From the NCBI GenBank assembly GCA_016195265.1, contig JACPZW010000081.1, positions 1 to 46,273 on the forward strand: a stretch of DNA of 46,273 nucleotides, written 5' to 3'. Shown here piece by piece: positions 23,062 through 32,477 of the stretch. Each line of letters begins with the position of its first letter. Positions within the stretch are counted from its first letter, which is position 1. This stretch comes from Acidobacteriota bacterium (GTDB taxonomy: Bacteria > Acidobacteriota > Vicinamibacteria > Vicinamibacterales > CAVVIG01). The notes beneath the pieces are model-generated. The model saw only the letters and a program-made list of their open reading frames with translations, was not told the DNA's origin and searched no databases. The position numbers and the translations under genes are program-made.

Positions 23062-24630
23062 ATGCGCAAAACACTCTTTCTGACCACGCTGGCTACAAGC
23101 CTCGCAACCTCTGTTGCTGCACAAACTGCGGCGGCGACGCCCGCGACTCTTCGCTTGACCGTAGACGCCGCCGTCACGATGGCGCTCGAGCACAACCTGG
23201 ACCTCAACGCGGACCGCCTTGATCCGCAGATCAGCGACACACGCGTTGCGGCGGCCGCCGGCGCATTCCGGCCGTCGGTGAACTCGAGCGTCAACTCGAA
23301 CAACCAGCTGCTGCCGCCGACGAGTCTGCTCTTCCCCATCGCGACACAGACCGACGTCGTCACGACCAACGCGGGTGTCTCGCAGAAGCTCCCCTGGTAC
23401 GGCACGTCGTACACCGTCGGCTGGACGACGGCGCACACCGACAGCAACAGCTTCCTCAACAGCTACAACCCGCTGCTCCAGTCGGGCCTGTCGCTGTCGG
23501 TGTCGCAGCCGCTCATTCGCGATCTCCGCGTCGATCAGAACCGGACGCAGCTGGCGACGAGCCGGACCAATCGCGACATCGCCGACACCCGGCTGCGCGA
23601 GAGCCTCGTGCGCACGACCGCGAGCGTGAAAGCGGCGTACTGGAACCTGGTCTCGGCGGTCGCGACGGTCGATGCGCGCCGGTCGGCCCTCGAGCTGTCG
23701 CAGGAGCTCGTCCGCGTGAACAAGGCCAAGGTCGACGTCGGATCCTCGCCGCCGCTCGATCTCGTGTCGGCGCAGGCGGAAGTCGCGGCGAACCAGGAGC
23801 AGCTGATCATCGCCGAGACGGCCGTGAAGCAGGCCGAGGACCGGCTGCGCGTCCTGATCGTCGACGGCACGGTGCGCGAGAACTGGAGCGTGAAGATCGA
23901 GGCGATCGACTCGCCGCCGATCGCCACGCCGTCCATCGACGTCGAGGGTGCCGTCACGAAGGCCATTGCCGAACGCTCCGATCTGGCTCGCGGCCGCAAG
24001 GACATCGACAACTCGCAGACCGCGCTGCTTTACGCGGACAACCAACGGCTGCCGGACGTCCGCCTGAATGCGAGCTATCAAGCGAGCGGCCTCGGTGGCA
24101 CGCAGGTGCTCCGCACGGGCGGGTTCCCCGGAACGATTGTCGGCCCCGGCGCTGTCACGGACTTCGGGTCCGTGCTCGGCCAGCTCTTCGCTCACGACTA
24201 TCCGACATGGGCCGTCGGCGTCAGCGTGAACTATCCGCTTGGCGAAAGCCCCGATCGCGCCGGCTTCGCGCGCGCCAGGATCGAGCGGTCGCAGGCAGCC
24301 GAACGCCTGAAGAGCACCGAGACCAAGGCTGTTCAGCAGGTCCGCGACGCGGCGTGGAAAATCGAGATGAACGCCAAGCGGATCGAGACCACGCGCGCCG
24401 CACGGTCGCTCGCCGAGCAGCGCCTGGACGCCGAGCGCAAGCGATTCGAAGTCGGCATGTCCACGAGCTTCCTGGTGATTCAGGCGCAGCGCGATCTCGC
24501 GCAGGCCAAGAACAACGAGCTCGGCGCGGTCCTCGCCTACGACCTGTCGCTCGTGGATTTCGAAGCGCTGCAGCAGGCGCCGCCGGCCGGCGCGTCGGGC
24601 AGCGCATCGGCCGCGGCCGGCGGCCGCTAA
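23062..24630 (+). CDS. TolC-family outer membrane efflux protein
   Basis: 522 residues with signal peptide (cleavage near SVAA-QT). Two OEP repeats of long helices and strands; characteristic segments are AVTMALEHNLDLNADRLD near the N-terminus, KAAYWNLVSAVATVDARRSA, NKAKVDVGSSPPLDLVSAQAEVA, and the second-repeat counterpart RFEVGMSTSFLVIQAQRDLA. It forms the outer membrane duct of the tripartite pump encoded upstream. The C-terminus is an Ala/Gly-rich tail. A gap of 80 bases holding hairpin repeats separates it from the pump gene. Confidence 0.9.
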   Translation: MRKTLFLTTLATSLATSVAAQTAAATPATLRLTVDAAVTMALEHNLDLNADRLDPQISDTRVAAAAGAFRPSVNSSVNSNNQLLPPTSLLFPIATQTDVVTTNAGVSQKLPWYGTSYTVGWTTAHTDSNSFLNSYNPLLQSGLSLSVSQPLIRDLRVDQNRTQLATSRTNRDIADTRLRESLVRTTASVKAAYWNLVSAVATVDARRSALELSQELVRVNKAKVDVGSSPPLDLVSAQAEVAANQEQLIIAETAVKQAEDRLRVLIVDGTVRENWSVKIEAIDSPPIATPSIDVEGAVTKAIAERSDLARGRKDIDNSQTALLYADNQRLPDVRLNASYQASGLGGTQVLRTGGFPGTIVGPGAVTDFGSVLGQLFAHDYPTWAVGVSVNYPLGESPDRAGFARARIERSQAAERLKSTETKAVQQVRDAAWKIEMNAKRIETTRAARSLAEQRLDAERKRFEVGMSTSFLVIQAQRDLAQAKNNELGAVLAYDLSLVDFEALQQAPPAGASGSASAAAGGR

Positions 24631-24633
24631 GCG

Positions 24634-24855
24634 ATGGCCGAGCGCGTCTGGCGGGTGCGGAAGAATCACTCATGGATGGACGCACGCATTCAGGAGACGG
24701 CCAACCCCGCCAGTCAGTGCACGGTCGAGCTCACGTGTTTCTGCGACGGCGAGCCCATCTACGCCCGGCGATGGCCGACGCGTGACCTCGCCTTGACTGA
24801 CGCCGACGCCAGGCTGAAAGAGCTGTTGTGCGTCGGATGGACGACACACTGGTAA
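24634..24855 (+). CDS. small conserved-looking hypothetical protein (73 aa)
   Basis: The frame opens three bases after the tolC stop codon and ends TAA at 24853-24855, where a repeat array begins. The product (MAERVWRVRKNHSWMDARIQ ... KELLCVGWTTHW) has mixed charge, two or three Cys, and a patterned C-terminus; no signal peptide or membrane segment. I do not recognise a family. Tight spacing after tolC suggests co-transcription with the efflux genes. Confidence 0.6.
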   Translation: MAERVWRVRKNHSWMDARIQETANPASQCTVELTCFCDGEPIYARRWPTRDLALTDADARLKELLCVGWTTHW

Positions 24856-24856
24856 A

Positions 24857-24942
24857 ACTGAAAAGAGAAAAGTGAAAACTGAAAAGTTAAGAGACACGGA
24901 CAGTCTTCCCTTGTAAGTTTTCTCTTTTCACTTTTAACTTTT
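24857..24942. repeat. inverted array of ACTGAAA / TTTTCAC 7-mers
   Basis: Five 7-base units (ACTGAAA, AGAGAAA, AGTGAAA, ACTGAAA, AGTTAAG) run 24857-24891, and the inverse pattern AGTTTTCTCTTTTCACTTTT continues to 24942 after a spacer of about 24 bases. The array starts two bases after the stop codon of the 73-aa gene. The same unit type is at 44354-44394 and 46030-46114. Confidence 0.83.
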
Positions 24943-24952
24943 ACAGCATAAT
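24925..24952 (+). promoter_or_regulatory. possible promoter made partly from the repeat
   Basis: TTTTCA (24925-24930) and CATAAT (24947-24952) have 16-bp spacing and resemble -35 and -10 boxes. The -35 lies in the right arm of the repeat array. The transcript would begin only a few bases before the ATG at 24963, giving an almost leaderless mRNA. AT-rich repeat sequence easily mimics promoters, so this is tentative. Confidence 0.3.
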
Positions 24953-24962
24953 CAGCGGCGCG

Positions 24963-26555
24963 ATGTCGCGCCCATCCGCGTCCGACACTCTCGCGGGCCG
25001 GTTCGTCCACACAGCCAAGTCCCGGTGGTCGCAGTTCTGCATGGCGGACTCGACGGGCCGCGAGCTGACCTACGGCCGCGCGCTCGTCGGCAGCCTGCTG
25101 CTCGCCCGCGCGATCGCACACCGGGCTCCGAATCAGCGGCACGTCGGCCTGCTACTGCCCTCCTCGGTCGGCGGCGCGCTGGCGAACATCGCCGCGTCGA
25201 TCGCCGGCAAGGTTCCCGTCAATCTGAACTTCACCGCCGGCCGCGAGGCCATGGACACGGCCGTCGCGCGCTGCGGGATCGCGACCATCCTCACGTCACG
25301 GACCTTTCTCGGCAAGGCGGGCCTGCAGCCGATGGACGGCATGGTCTTCCTCGAGGACGTGCTGACGGAAACCTCGGCCGTCGCGAAGCTCCTCGTGCTC
25401 GTCGCCGCGCGCATCCTGCCGGCGTCGCTGCTCCAGTCGATCTTTCTCACAGAACCGGACGCCGAGGGGCTCGCGACCGTCATCTTCTCGAGCGGAAGCA
25501 CGGGCGTCCCGAAGGGCGTGATGCTCTCGCACGCCAACATCCTGGCGAACGTCGACTCGGCGCGGCGGGCGATCCGCCTGACGAACGCGGACGTCATGCT
25601 CGGCGTGCTGCCCTTCTTCCACGCGTTCGGCTACACCGGCACGCTGTGGCTGCCGCTCATCATCGGCTTCGGCGTCGCGTACCATCCCAATCCGACTGAC
25701 GCGAAGACGATTGGCGAGATGGCGGAGCGCTATCGCGCGACGCTCCTCATCAGCACGCCGACCTTCTGCGGCACGTACACGCGAATCTGCAAGCCCGAAC
25801 AATTCGCCAGCCTGCGCTTCGCGATCGTCGGGGCCGAGAGGCTCCGGCCGGGGACGGCGGCGGCGTTCAAGGAGCGATTCGGCCACGACCTCGTCGAAGG
25901 TTACGGCTGCACCGAGATGTCGCCGGTCGTCGCCGTGAACGTGCCCGATCTGGACGCGCACGACAACACGGCCGATCTTCCCCGAGGGTCCGTTGGCCGC
26001 GCCCTTCCGGGCATCGAAGCGAAGGTGGTCGACATCGTCAGCGGTGAGGGCCCGCTCGTGGACATCGAAGGCTTGCTGCTCGTCCGCGGATTGAACGCGA
26101 TGGCCGGCTACCTCGGCGATGCCGAGCGCACGCGGTCCGTGTTCCGCGACGGATGGTACGTGACAGGCGACATCGCCACCATCGACGCGGCCGGCCACAT
26201 CCGCATCACGGATCGACTGTCGCGCTTCAGCAAGATTGCCGGCGAGATGGTGCCGCACATGAAGGTCGAGGAGCAGCTGCAGTCGCTGCTCCCCGATTCC
26301 GCAAGTTGCGTGGTGACCTCGGTGCCCGATAGCGATCGCGGCGAACGCCTCGTCGCGTTCTACACCGACCCGACGATCACGCCTGCAGAACTGTGGAAGA
26401 AGCTCGGTCGGACGACGCTGCCGAAGCTGTGGGTGCCCAAGCGCGAGGATCTGCGGTTCGTGGACGCGATCCCCACGCTCGGAACGGGAAAGACCGATCT
26501 GCGCGCCGTCCGCGATCTCGCGGCGGCGCTTTCGGAAGAGTCGGAGCCCGTCTAG
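24963..26555 (+). CDS. AMP-dependent acyl-CoA/acyl-ACP synthetase
   Basis: 530 residues of the ANL superfamily. Visible motifs: phosphate-loop ATVIFSSGSTGVPKGVMLSH, aromatic/His motif LPFFHAFGYTG, YGCTEMSP for adenine binding, GWYVTGDIATID with the conserved Asp, hinge DRLSRFSKIAGEMVP, and the catalytic Lys in GTGKTDL near the end. The KIAGEMVPHMKVEE segment resembles the synthetase half of Aas-type acyl-ACP synthetases, which reactivate fatty acids for phospholipid repair, but the acyltransferase half is absent. It stands alone on the plus strand and converges with the Psr-type operon, 21 bases from the end of its last gene. Confidence 0.85.
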   Translation: MSRPSASDTLAGRFVHTAKSRWSQFCMADSTGRELTYGRALVGSLLLARAIAHRAPNQRHVGLLLPSSVGGALANIAASIAGKVPVNLNFTAGREAMDTAVARCGIATILTSRTFLGKAGLQPMDGMVFLEDVLTETSAVAKLLVLVAARILPASLLQSIFLTEPDAEGLATVIFSSGSTGVPKGVMLSHANILANVDSARRAIRLTNADVMLGVLPFFHAFGYTGTLWLPLIIGFGVAYHPNPTDAKTIGEMAERYRATLLISTPTFCGTYTRICKPEQFASLRFAIVGAERLRPGTAAAFKERFGHDLVEGYGCTEMSPVVAVNVPDLDAHDNTADLPRGSVGRALPGIEAKVVDIVSGEGPLVDIEGLLLVRGLNAMAGYLGDAERTRSVFRDGWYVTGDIATIDAAGHIRITDRLSRFSKIAGEMVPHMKVEEQLQSLLPDSASCVVTSVPDSDRGERLVAFYTDPTITPAELWKKLGRTTLPKLWVPKREDLRFVDAIPTLGTGKTDLRAVRDLAAALSEESEPV

Positions 26556-26576
26556 CGGCGACGACCGCAGGCGGTG

Positions 26577-27470
26577 TCACAGCAGCGCACTCGCCTGGCC
26601 CGCGTAGACAATCACCCAGCGCAGCGTGAATCCGCCAATCAAGACGAACGCCGGCGCGACGGCCTCGGCGCGCACGACCCACGCCCACCTGGGCCAGGCG
26701 GCGTCGGCCGTCAACGCGAGCGTTTCGAGCGCCAGCGGCAGGAGGAGGCCGAGTCCGACGACGCCCAGCCAGAACACCCACCCGAACGCGCCGTACATCA
26801 GCAGCGTCACAGCCCCGTCCGCGCTGGCGGTTGACGTCCGGGCATCGACGATCATCCACGCGAGCACGGCCATCTCGAGTGCGATCAGAGCCGCGTCCGC
26901 CCGCGCAAGCGCCCGGTGCTCGCGGTCGGTCGCTACGCGCCGCAGCAGCACGAGTAACAACGCGGCGGCCGAGGACATCGCGGAAACCAGGAACAGTTGC
27001 GCCAGCAGTGGCGTGTTCCACAGCGGACGCGCCACCAGCACCCCGAGCAGCACGCCGGTGTAGATGCCGACGGCAAGGCCGAGCGGCAGGCCCGCCGTCG
27101 CCAGGCGCCGCCGCCAGCGCGGGATATCGTCCGGCGTCCAGACGCGGAGCGATCCCGGCAGGAACAGATTCGCGTACGGCACGCTGACCAGCGAGAAGAT
27201 CGTCAGCAGCCACGTGCCGAGCCACATCGGCGACCGCGGCTCCAACGCGACGAGCAGCTTCCAGAAGTAGAACGGCTGGCCGAGATCCAGCACGAGCAGA
27301 CCCGTGCCCAGGAGCACCGGCGCCGGCGCCGTCCAGGCGCCGACGGCGGCGACGCGGTTGAAGCGGCGGCCACCGGCGAGCGTAGCCACGGTCGAAAGGA
27401 CCAGCAATCCGGCGCTCAGCCCCCCGAGAAACAAATACAGCACGATGAGCAGCCCCCACTCGTGAGTCAT
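26577..27470 (-). CDS. NrfD/PsrC-type membrane subunit
   Basis: 297 residues, eight or so membrane helices. EWGLLIVLYLFLGGLSAGLL is the characteristic NrfD/PsrC first helix and LDLGQPFYFWKLL the following loop; PMWLGTWLL carries the conserved MSxG-like pattern. These subunits anchor the catalytic and ferredoxin subunits and exchange electrons with quinones. It overlaps the ferredoxin gene by four bases (ATGA) and ends the five-gene operon. Combined with the neighbours it gives a complete PsrABC-like complex. Confidence 0.9.
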   Translation of the reverse strand: MTHEWGLLIVLYLFLGGLSAGLLVLSTVATLAGGRRFNRVAAVGAWTAPAPVLLGTGLLVLDLGQPFYFWKLLVALEPRSPMWLGTWLLTIFSLVSVPYANLFLPGSLRVWTPDDIPRWRRRLATAGLPLGLAVGIYTGVLLGVLVARPLWNTPLLAQLFLVSAMSSAAALLLVLLRRVATDREHRALARADAALIALEMAVLAWMIVDARTSTASADGAVTLLMYGAFGWVFWLGVVGLGLLLPLALETLALTADAAWPRWAWVVRAEAVAPAFVLIGGFTLRWVIVYAGQASALL

Positions 27471-28027
27471 CGCGAGTCTCCGCGCATGTAGTAGATCTTT
27501 GGCCGCGTGCCCGCCTCCGGCAGCCGCACCTCAGTGGGCGCCGACGCGATAAGGCGCGCCACCGCGCTCGACGGATCGTCGAGATTGCCGAACACCCGCG
27601 TCTTCGTCGGGCACGTCGTCACGCACGCCGGCTCCAGCCCTTGCTCGACGCGATGCACGCAGAACGTGCACTTGTCGACCGTGCCTGACTCTTCGTCGAA
27701 GTACCGCGCACCATAGGGACACGCTTCGACGCAGTACCGGCAACCTATGCAGTCATCGGCGTTGATCAGGACGACGCCGTTCGCGTCGCGATAACTCGCG
27801 CCGGTCGGACACACGCGCACGCAGGGCGCGTCATCGCACTGCATGCACTGCGAAGGCGCCATGACGACCCGCACCGAGGGGTAGGCACCCGATTCCTGTT
27901 CGCTGAGCCGGTTCCGGCTGTGACCATCGGGCACGGCGTTCTCGGCCTTGCAGGCGACGAGGCACGCCGCACAGTGGATGCAGCGTTCGGGGTCGATGAC
28001 CATGCCGAATCGTTGTGTGGGCATCAT
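27467..28027 (-). CDS. 4x[4Fe-4S] ferredoxin-type electron-transfer subunit (PsrB/DmsB-like)
   Basis: 186 residues with sixteen Cys in four binding groups: C16/19/22/26, C61/64/69/73, C93/96/99/103 and C120/123/135/139. This is the four-cluster layout of PsrB, PhsB, DmsB and NrfC, which bridge the molybdopterin subunit and the quinone-reactive membrane subunit. There is no signal peptide; it would be exported together with the Tat-bearing catalytic subunit. It lies seven bases after the catalytic gene and overlaps the NrfD-type gene by four bases. Confidence 0.92.
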   Translation of the reverse strand: MMPTQRFGMVIDPERCIHCAACLVACKAENAVPDGHSRNRLSEQESGAYPSVRVVMAPSQCMQCDDAPCVRVCPTGASYRDANGVVLINADDCIGCRYCVEACPYGARYFDEESGTVDKCTFCVHRVEQGLEPACVTTCPTKTRVFGNLDDPSSAVARLIASAPTEVRLPEAGTRPKIYYMRGDSR

Positions 28028-28034
28028 GTCCCCG

Positions 28035-30239
28035 TCACGCGTTGTCGACAGTCACGAACGTCTCGTGAAGCGCGGCGTTTCCGCTGATGCGATCCGATCG
28101 CGGCTCGATCAGATCCTGATCGCTGGCCCCCGCGCCGGCCGTGCGTGTCAGACCCGGTGACGTCTGGCCGAAACCGTGCGGCAGATGGACGCAGTCGGGC
28201 CTGATGCGATCGGTGACCCAGGCCTTCAGTCGCACCTCGCCGATCGGACTGCGGACGACGACCAGATTGCCGTCGGCGATGCCGCGCGCGGCGGCGCTGC
28301 CGCGATTAATCCATACGCGATTCTCCGGGCACAGCTCGTGCAGCCAGGCATTGTTCTGATTGGCCGCGTGCGTGAAGTACGCCTGTTTCCCTGGCAGCAG
28401 TCGCAGCATCCCGGCCGGTGCCGCGGCCGGTGGCTGGTAGCGCGGCAGCGGGTCGTAGCCGTTCCGGCGCAAGCGCTCGTTGGTCAGCTCGATCTTTCCG
28501 GAGGGCGTCCGGAACCGATAGTCGGGCTTCCGTGTGGCGCCGTACTTTCTACCCGAGCGGTTGGTCCACACGCCGTTCACGGCGAGTTCCCTTCGGGTGA
28601 TGCCGATCGGAGCCAGCTGGTCGGCGATGTAGCGATTGATGTCGAAATCGAAGAACGCCGAAAGCCCCAGGCGAGACGCGAGTCCCTGCATGATTTCAAG
28701 GTTCGGTCTGGTATTGAACAGCGGCGGGACGACCTGCTGCCGGAGGCCGACGAACGGGTACGGCGCGTTGAACTCCTCGAGCGGGTCGTTCCGTTCCAGG
28801 TACGTGGACTCCGGCAGAATCACGTCGGCGAGCCACGCACTGTCGGACGGTACGATGTCAATCACGGCGACGAAGTCCATCTTGCGGAACATCGCCTCGG
28901 TGCGCCGGCGATCGGGCAGGATGTGCATCGGATTCTGCTTGTAGATCATCCAGCCGCGCACCGGATAGGGCGTGTCGGCCATCACCGCGTCGCGCAGTTC
29001 GATGTAGGCGCCATCGTCCACGTTGGCGAGCGGATGATGCTCTCCAATCGCATCGACGCGCGGCACGTCGGGGAAGGGATATTCGGGCAGCTCCGGCGCG
29101 CCCAGACCGATCGACTCGTTGGGCACCACGCCCCCTTCCGTGTCCCAGTTGCCAACCAGTGCGTTGGCAATCGCCATCGCCTGCCGCATTTCCGTGTCGT
29201 TCGTGTACCAGGACGAACGCCGTCCGCGATAGATGACCGCGCGCGGAGCGTGTGCCGCAAACTCCCGTGCGATCGCGCGAATGCGGCCGGCCTGAATCTC
29301 CGTTTCCTTTTCGGCCCACTCGGGCGTGTACGTCTCGATGTGCGTCGCCAGGTCGCCGAACCCGTGCGTGAAGGTGTCCACGAACGCGTGGTCGTACAGC
29401 TGCTCGGCGATGAGGACGTGAATCAGCGCGAGGTAGAACGCGAGGTCCGTGCCGGGCCGAATCGGCAGCCACTCGTCGGCCTTGGCCGCCGTCGCGGTGA
29501 ATCGGGGATCCAGGTACACGAGCTTCGTACGACGCGCGCGCACGTTGGCGGCGAGATCCATCGTGTCCGGCGTGATGAAGGACTCAAACCGGTTCGCGCC
29601 GCTCGCGATCACGTAGCGGCTGTGCTCGATGTCGAACTCGGGTACGGTGCCGTAGGTGATGAAGAAGCCGATGTTTCCCGAGCTGAGGCACATGCTCGGA
29701 TGCCGGACCGAATTTGGCGAGCCGAACGCCTGGCCGAAGCTGCGGAAGAAGCGCTCCTGAAACGCCTCCGACGAGCTGAAGAGCACGCCCTGCGGACCGT
29801 ACTTGTCCCGCACCGCGCGGAGCCCGGCGGCCGTGAGGTCGAGCGCCTCGTCCCAGCTCGCCTTGCGCCATTTCCCCGCGCCGCGCTCGCCGACGCGAAT
29901 CAGCGGGTGCTTGAGCCGGTCGGGATCGTAGAGCGTCTGCACGCCCGCGTTGCCCTTGGCGCACAGCATCGAACGCGATTTCGGAAAGTGTGGATTGGGA
30001 TCCAGCTTCACCAGCCGTCCGCTCGACACCCGCGCGATCACGCCGCATTTGTTCACGCAGTTGTCGCAGATGCTGAAGACGTCGATCGTCGGGCCGCGGT
30101 GCGCCACCTGTTCCGACGGCGATGGCGCGCCGCGCAGAAACTTGCGAATCCGGCCGCAGCCGGCCGCCGAAGCGGCGGCGGCTGCGGTGCCGGTCAGCGC
30201 GAGAAACGTCCGACGGTCGATCGCGCTTAAGGCGGACAT
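28035..30239 (-). CDS. Tat-exported molybdopterin oxidoreductase catalytic subunit (PsrA/PhsA-like)
   Basis: 734 residues. Start ATG 30239 is chosen because a twin-arginine signal follows (DRRTFLALTG, then an Ala-rich stretch and AAGC, a possible lipobox). The N-terminal Fe4S site is C58-x2-C61-x3-C65-x27-C93. HPSMCLSSGN places Cys184 as the probable Mo ligand, as in polysulfide/thiosulfate reductases and nitrate-type enzymes rather than Ser-type DMSO reductases. Molybdopterin-binding domains follow; the dinucleotide-binding C-terminal domain starts near VWINRGSAAARG. Substrate could be polysulfide, thiosulfate, tetrathionate, or another oxyanion; context alone does not settle it. It is the third gene of the sigma-54-type operon. 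Confidence 0.9.
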   Translation of the reverse strand: MSALSAIDRRTFLALTGTAAAAASAAGCGRIRKFLRGAPSPSEQVAHRGPTIDVFSICDNCVNKCGVIARVSSGRLVKLDPNPHFPKSRSMLCAKGNAGVQTLYDPDRLKHPLIRVGERGAGKWRKASWDEALDLTAAGLRAVRDKYGPQGVLFSSSEAFQERFFRSFGQAFGSPNSVRHPSMCLSSGNIGFFITYGTVPEFDIEHSRYVIASGANRFESFITPDTMDLAANVRARRTKLVYLDPRFTATAAKADEWLPIRPGTDLAFYLALIHVLIAEQLYDHAFVDTFTHGFGDLATHIETYTPEWAEKETEIQAGRIRAIAREFAAHAPRAVIYRGRRSSWYTNDTEMRQAMAIANALVGNWDTEGGVVPNESIGLGAPELPEYPFPDVPRVDAIGEHHPLANVDDGAYIELRDAVMADTPYPVRGWMIYKQNPMHILPDRRRTEAMFRKMDFVAVIDIVPSDSAWLADVILPESTYLERNDPLEEFNAPYPFVGLRQQVVPPLFNTRPNLEIMQGLASRLGLSAFFDFDINRYIADQLAPIGITRRELAVNGVWTNRSGRKYGATRKPDYRFRTPSGKIELTNERLRRNGYDPLPRYQPPAAAPAGMLRLLPGKQAYFTHAANQNNAWLHELCPENRVWINRGSAAARGIADGNLVVVRSPIGEVRLKAWVTDRIRPDCVHLPHGFGQTSPGLTRTAGAGASDQDLIEPRSDRISGNAALHETFVTVDNA

Positions 30240-30241
30240 GG

Positions 30242-32116
30242 TCAGAACCGGACGGTCAAGGCGGCCCTGAGGTTGAATATCTTGTCGTAGGTCGGGAAGC
30301 CGAGCAGCGGCGTCGAGTCCAGCTTCTTCGGCTCGCCCATGTGCCAGCCGCTGCCGCTGTACTCGTAGTCGTACTGGATTCCCGAGATGCGCAGCGTCGC
30401 GGCCTTCGCGAGCTGATGGTTCAGGTAGACCTCGTAGACGTTGCCGCGGGTTGCCAGCTTCGAGATCAGAATGTCGTCGGCGGCCTGCGTGAAGTTGAAC
30501 CAGTACTGACTGCCGTGGTTGTACTCGGCGCCGATCTGCGTCTTTTCGTTCGGCAGATCGACGCGCGCGCCCGTGTAGACCGACCAGGCGTTGTGCGACA
30601 CGGGCGTCGAAAACGGATCGCTCAGCAGACCGCCGAACGGCGTCGTGACGTTGTCCGGATGGGTCCACATGCCCGCGAACGACCCGAACCACTTCACCGG
30701 ACCGTCGGTCCGTTCGGCCATCACGGCTGCGAGGTCGATGTTGCCGAGGTTCGCCGACGGCGTGAATCGCATGACCGCCGGGCCCGGGGCCGGATTGCCG
30801 GTCACTGGATCGTTCGGCATGACCACGAGCGAATTGAAGCCGTCGGTCACATTCCATGCCCGCAGCACGGTCGACTGGAGGAACATCCGGTCGGTGGAAT
30901 ACAGGTCGAGGTTCAATCCGCCGAAGTGCACGTCCTTCAGCCGGTCGGCCGGCGCCTTCAGCTGATCGCCGCTGCCGAAGCCGGATTCGTACCCGAGGCC
31001 GTAGCAGAACCGCCAGATGGCACCCGGCATCGAGTCCTTGAAGTTGTAACCGACCGTGATGCCGTCGAACTGATAGTCGACGACGTGGCCGAGCGGCGTC
31101 CCGCCGCGCAGCTTGCCCTCGCGAATCTCGGTCGGCGGCCCGCCCGTGGACGGCCGTCGTCCCAGCGAGAAATACAACCCGCTGCCGCCGATGCTGTTCC
31201 AGTCGAAATAGGCGCGATCGACGCGTACGATGTCGCTGTTCGGCACGCCGACGGTCGTTCCGTCCACGTTGATCGAGTTGGGCTGGCCGTTGAACACCTG
31301 GACGCCCGTGCTGTCCCCCCACGTCTTGTACATCGCCAGCCGGCCGGAGAACGACATGTGCTCGCTGATCTCCGAACGGATATTGAGGCGCAGCCGCGTG
31401 GTGTAGAGGATGTTGTTCGTGTAGTCCTGCTGCGCCTGGAGCGTCGCGGGCATCAGCAACTGCATCAGCGCCTGCTGTTGCGCCAACGGGAATGTCGCCA
31501 GTCCGGCCTTCAGGGCGCTGAACGAGAGGGCGCTCGTAAACCGCAGATAGTCGGCGTAGTGCGCGTTGACGTTGTCCGAGAGCTTTCTGTAGACGGCCAG
31601 CGGGTCCGACGGATTGGCTGGGATGGGAAACGCGCCGCCGTTGGTCTGCATGAAGAACATCGAGTCGACGATGCCCTTTTGCAGCATTATGCCGTCGAAG
31701 TGCGCGGCCTGCGTGCCGTTGAGCGTGTCGCTGGCCACGCGGATCTCGCCGGTAATGTTCAGACGATCAAGCGACGCTTTCTTCTCGAGCGCGTCGAGGC
31801 GATCGGCGTCCTGTTTCGGATCCTGCTCGGCGGGTTTGCTCCGCAGGGTCGCCAGTTCCTTCTCCAGCTCTTCGATGCGCGCCTCGAGCGTTTCGAGCGT
31901 GGTCGCGGCCGTCGCGGCATCGGTCAGCGGAGTCGGGCTCTCGGGATCAGCCGGATTCGCGGGCAGCTTGGTCGTATCGATCTGGGCCTGCAGGCGCTCG
32001 ATCTGCTGCACGAGCGACCGGATCTGCGCGGCGTCATCGAAGGCCAGCGCGGAAGTGGACGGCGCCAGCAGAAACAACGCCAGAATCAGACCCACGGGAG
32101 TGAAGGTGCGAGTCAT
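30242..32116 (-). CDS. outer membrane beta-barrel protein (DUF3373-like porin)
   Basis: 624 residues. Signal peptide, then a predicted coiled coil (IRSLVQQIERLQAQIDTTK, later LEARIEELEKELATLRSK), then a long run of alternating beta-strands ending in the C-terminal Phe (LRAALTVRF) of outer membrane barrels. Segments such as MSFSGRLAMYKTWGDSTG and LGRRPSTGGPPTEIREGK resemble the DUF3373 family, which I know from anaerobic respirers; this assignment is from memory. N-terminal coiled coil plus barrel is the layout of porins that span from peptidoglycan to the outer membrane. It is two bases from the catalytic gene's start and nine from the cytochrome's end, so it belongs to the operon and may serve substrate entry or electron exit. 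Confidence 0.78.
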   Translation of the reverse strand: MTRTFTPVGLILALFLLAPSTSALAFDDAAQIRSLVQQIERLQAQIDTTKLPANPADPESPTPLTDAATAATTLETLEARIEELEKELATLRSKPAEQDPKQDADRLDALEKKASLDRLNITGEIRVASDTLNGTQAAHFDGIMLQKGIVDSMFFMQTNGGAFPIPANPSDPLAVYRKLSDNVNAHYADYLRFTSALSFSALKAGLATFPLAQQQALMQLLMPATLQAQQDYTNNILYTTRLRLNIRSEISEHMSFSGRLAMYKTWGDSTGVQVFNGQPNSINVDGTTVGVPNSDIVRVDRAYFDWNSIGGSGLYFSLGRRPSTGGPPTEIREGKLRGGTPLGHVVDYQFDGITVGYNFKDSMPGAIWRFCYGLGYESGFGSGDQLKAPADRLKDVHFGGLNLDLYSTDRMFLQSTVLRAWNVTDGFNSLVVMPNDPVTGNPAPGPAVMRFTPSANLGNIDLAAVMAERTDGPVKWFGSFAGMWTHPDNVTTPFGGLLSDPFSTPVSHNAWSVYTGARVDLPNEKTQIGAEYNHGSQYWFNFTQAADDILISKLATRGNVYEVYLNHQLAKAATLRISGIQYDYEYSGSGWHMGEPKKLDSTPLLGFPTYDKIFNLRAALTVRF

Positions 32117-32125
32117 GACGGACTC

Positions 32126-32467
32126 CTACTTGGCGCCGCACGTCTCGGGTTGATCCGAGTCGGCGGCGTGGGAAACGAGAAACACCTGGATATCGGCGAG
32201 ATCGGCGGGTACGAGCACCTTGCCGGTCTTCGTCTGAACGCGCTTGACCATCGGATCGATGTTCGCCTTGAAGACGCGCGTCCACTGCGCCTGCGTCTTC
32301 GACATCGGCGTCAGATCCTTGGCCCCGCCCTTTTCGACATGACAGCTCTTGCACGTGGCTTTGAAGAGGGTCTTCCCGCGATTCGGGTTCGCGCCCGCGC
32401 CCGCCGCCGACGTCACGAACACGGCGAGGCTCAGCGCCCCGGCGAATACGGCCAATCGAGTCAACAT
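32126..32467 (-). CDS. monoheme c-type cytochrome
   Basis: 113 residues with a signal peptide (cleavage near SAAG-AG) and one heme-binding CKSCH motif at about 39-43; a Met in DPMVKRVQ or LTPMSK may be the distal ligand. The short C-terminal Cys near the end (PETCGAK) is unusual. It is the first gene of the Psr-type operon, directly behind the sigma-54 promoter, so it is probably the periplasmic electron carrier to or from the complex. Confidence 0.88.
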   Translation of the reverse strand: MLTRLAVFAGALSLAVFVTSAAGAGANPNRGKTLFKATCKSCHVEKGGAKDLTPMSKTQAQWTRVFKANIDPMVKRVQTKTGKVLVPADLADIQVFLVSHAADSDQPETCGAK

Positions 32468-32477
32468 GATGAAGCTC

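Noticed and set aside
30240..31322. N-terminal extension of the molybdoenzyme frame
   Set aside because: The Tat signal starts at ATG 30239, and the upstream part is the antisense/out-of-frame shadow of the porin gene.
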